Of a stretch of DNA of 7,445 nucleotides, positions 6,237 through 7,445 are shown in pieces (position 1 is the first letter of the stretch; every line of letters starts with the position of its first letter). This stretch comes from an uncultured Lachnospiraceae bacterium (GTDB lineage Bacteria; Bacillota; Clostridia; Lachnospirales; Lachnospiraceae). A program made the position numbers and the translations under genes. The stretch spans positions 1 through 7,445 of the forward strand of contig CAPNGW010000015.1 of the NCBI GenBank assembly GCA_948665105.1, written 5' to 3'. A model generated the notes under the pieces. The model worked only from the letters and a program-made list of their open reading frames with translations, had not been told where the DNA came from and did not search any database.

Positions 6237-6312
6237 AGAACAACTCCTGCGCATCACATATCTGGTTCGGCAAAATAATCACTTGTAACATCCCTTTCTG
6301 GTTTTCCGCTTC
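6237..6312 (-). other. Open-frame fragment between the ATPase stop and the wzt remnant
   Basis: Directly after the TAG of the ATPase gene the same frame stays open for 25 codons up to TAA (6237-6235), including GMLQVIILPNQICDAQELF. Its first part could be the truncated beginning of a gene that once followed the GC-rich ATPase. There is no ribosome site at good distance before its ATG (6291). No clear promoter for glf is seen in this stretch, so glf is probably transcribed with the ATPase gene. I do not recognise the peptide. Confidence 0.3.
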
Positions 6313-7445
6313 CTACTCCACACACTCAATCTCCATCTCCCCCATCTGCGCCCCCATCTGCTTCTCCAGATTCCCATCGTATTTCTCATACAAATCACAC
6401 ACCTGCCTGGCCTCCCCCTGGGCAATCAAATGGCCCTTTTCAATCCAAATGGCCTTACTGCAATTATCCCGAATGGTCTTTGTGGAATGTGACACCATAA
6501 TCACCGTAGACCCGCCGTGAATCATTTCCTTCACTCTCTGTAAGCTTTTCTTCTGAAACAGCCGATCTCCCACACTCAGCACCTCATCCAGAATCAGTAT
6601 CTCCGCTGCATCTCCAGCCGTGGCAATGGCAAATCCCAGTCGGGATACCATACCGGAGGAATAATTCTTCACCTTTTCTCCCATGAAGCCCTCTAGCTCC
6701 GCAAACTCCACGATCTGCTCATAATGCTCGTCGATAAAGGACTTCTCATATCCAATAATGGCCCCGTTGAGATACACATTCTCCCGTCCAGTCAGTTCCA
6801 TATCAAAGCCTGTCCCCAGGGTCAGAATCTGCACCTTCTGCTTATTCACCAGCATTTTCCCGCTTGTGGGCCTAAGCGCCCCGGATACAATTTTTAACAA
6901 AGTGGATTTTCCGGCTCCGTTTGTTCCGACGATGCCTACCACCTCGCCTTTTCGTATTTCAAAGGAAATATCGTTGAGCGCCCGGTATATGCCTTTGTTG
7001 CTCTGTCCCTTCACCGCGCGGATGACCAGCTCCTTAACGGAAGAGTACTCATTCACCGCTCTGGAAAAATCCATACAGACCTGCTCCGCCTTTATCACCA
7101 CCGGTTTCACTTCAGGCTCCCCTTTTGGATATTCTATTTTCAAAAGGTTTATAGCTGTCTGTCTCCGCCGCTTCTTCCTTGTCCTTTTCTTTTTTATAAA
7201 ATACACCAGCAAAGTTACGACTTCCGCCAGAATCATCAACGCCAAAATCACCGCCAGAATCTTCACGATTCCCGGCAGCTCCCTGTTAAAAGGCCACCTG
7301 CCGGCCCTGTCCGGCTTCTGGTTATGGGGGGCCTGTTTCTCCAGCTCCGTTTCCAGAGGATTCTTCTCCTCTCCGGCAGAAGCCGCCTCATTTCCGGCTT
7401 CCACATCCGTATCGATCTGCCCTGGTATGTTGGCCCCTTCTCCCG
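6313..7445 (-). CDS. ABC transporter ATP-binding protein, Wzt/TagH type, with N-terminal membrane anchor (5' end beyond window)
   Basis: Nucleotide-binding subunit that powers export of a lipid-linked polysaccharide or teichoic acid. Positions count from a GTG at 7404, but the frame is open to the right edge, so the true N-terminus lies outside. Walker A GTNGAGKST is 160-168, signature YSSGM 248-252 (the variant typical of Wzt/TagH/RbfB-type exporters rather than LSGGQ), Walker B ILILDE 269-274, and the H-loop His306. The cassette ends soon after (363), so the carbohydrate-binding domain of O9a-type Wzt is absent. Unusually, it is preceded in frame by a hydrophilic, acidic and Pro-containing segment (1-44), one hydrophobic helix (46-70) and a basic cluster KKKRTRKKRRR (71-81), which puts the cassette in the cytoplasm and the N-terminal part outside. 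A GTG at 7110 with a strong ribosome site would make a conventional soluble Wzt. The permease (Wzm) is not in the window. The gene is GC-rich compared with glf. Confidence 0.88.
   Translation of the reverse strand, partial: GEGANIPGQIDTDVEAGNEAASAGEEKNPLETELEKQAPHNQKPDRAGRWPFNRELPGIVKILAVILALMILAEVVTLLVYFIKKKRTRKKRRRQTAINLLKIEYPKGEPEVKPVVIKAEQVCMDFSRAVNEYSSVKELVIRAVKGQSNKGIYRALNDISFEIRKGEVVGIVGTNGAGKSTLLKIVSGALRPTSGKMLVNKQKVQILTLGTGFDMELTGRENVYLNGAIIGYEKSFIDEHYEQIVEFAELEGFMGEKVKNYSSGMVSRLGFAIATAGDAAEILILDEVLSVGDRLFQKKSLQRVKEMIHGGSTVIMVSHSTKTIRDNCSKAIWIEKGHLIAQGEARQVCDLYEKYDGNLEKQMGAQMGEMEIECVE
7108..7126 (-). promoter_or_regulatory. Internal ribosome site and GTG giving a conventional Wzt start
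   Basis: AAAAGGGGAG (7126-7117) lies six bases before GTG (7110-7108). The resulting product would begin MKPVVIKAEQVCMDFSRA, exactly where Wzt/TagH ATPases usually begin, and would have 265 residues. This makes a separate soluble ATPase plausible even though the upstream membrane-anchor frame runs through without a stop. Confidence 0.55.

Overview
The window looks like chromosomal DNA from a low-GC Gram-positive anaerobe, most likely a gut Clostridia/Lachnospiraceae-type organism. This is inferred from strong AGGAGG-type ribosome sites, Bacillota-like gene families and an AT-rich glycan locus; there is no rRNA or other marker to fix a genus.

Left part (1-1436, + strand): a good extended -10 promoter (80-108) drives a leader of about 175 nt with several hairpins and a U-rich terminator-like element. 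It is followed by a single gene for an Rpn / PD-(D/E)XK nuclease-family 'transposase' (291-1379). Inside its 3' end lies a strong ribosome site followed by an in-frame ATG (1155). That start would make the 74-residue C-terminal coiled-coil tail as a separate small protein, the layout known for RpnL/RpnS gene-within-gene toxin-antitoxin phage defence. The tail carries three 21-bp tandem repeats, each exactly one heptad. A hairpin (1410-1436) follows the gene.

Middle (1437-1629): a gene-poor convergent spacer with a perfect 9-bp inverted repeat and small open-frame scraps, but no supported gene.

Right part (1630-7445, - strand, read right to left): a cell-surface glycan operon in the order ABC-transporter ATPase of the Wzt/TagH type (6313 to beyond the right edge), UDP-galactopyranose mutase glf (5015-6175), a large protein with two GT2 glycosyltransferase domains (2726-5014), and a GT4 glycosyltransferase (1630-2682). 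Glf makes UDP-galactofuranose, the two transferases would build a galactofuranose-containing glycan, and the ABC transporter would export it. The order resembles the D-galactan I logic of Klebsiella O2a (wzm-wzt-glf-transferases).

The operon is a mosaic. The ATPase gene is GC-richer (sampled lines 47-62% GC by hand count) than glf and the transferase genes (sampled lines 23-33%). Exactly at the seam lies a short remnant of a second wzt 3' end, fused just upstream of glf: a recombination scar. The ATPase frame is also continuous with an upstream membrane anchor and hydrophilic segment that runs off the window, an unusual architecture, although a strong internal ribosome site could also make the ATPase on its own.
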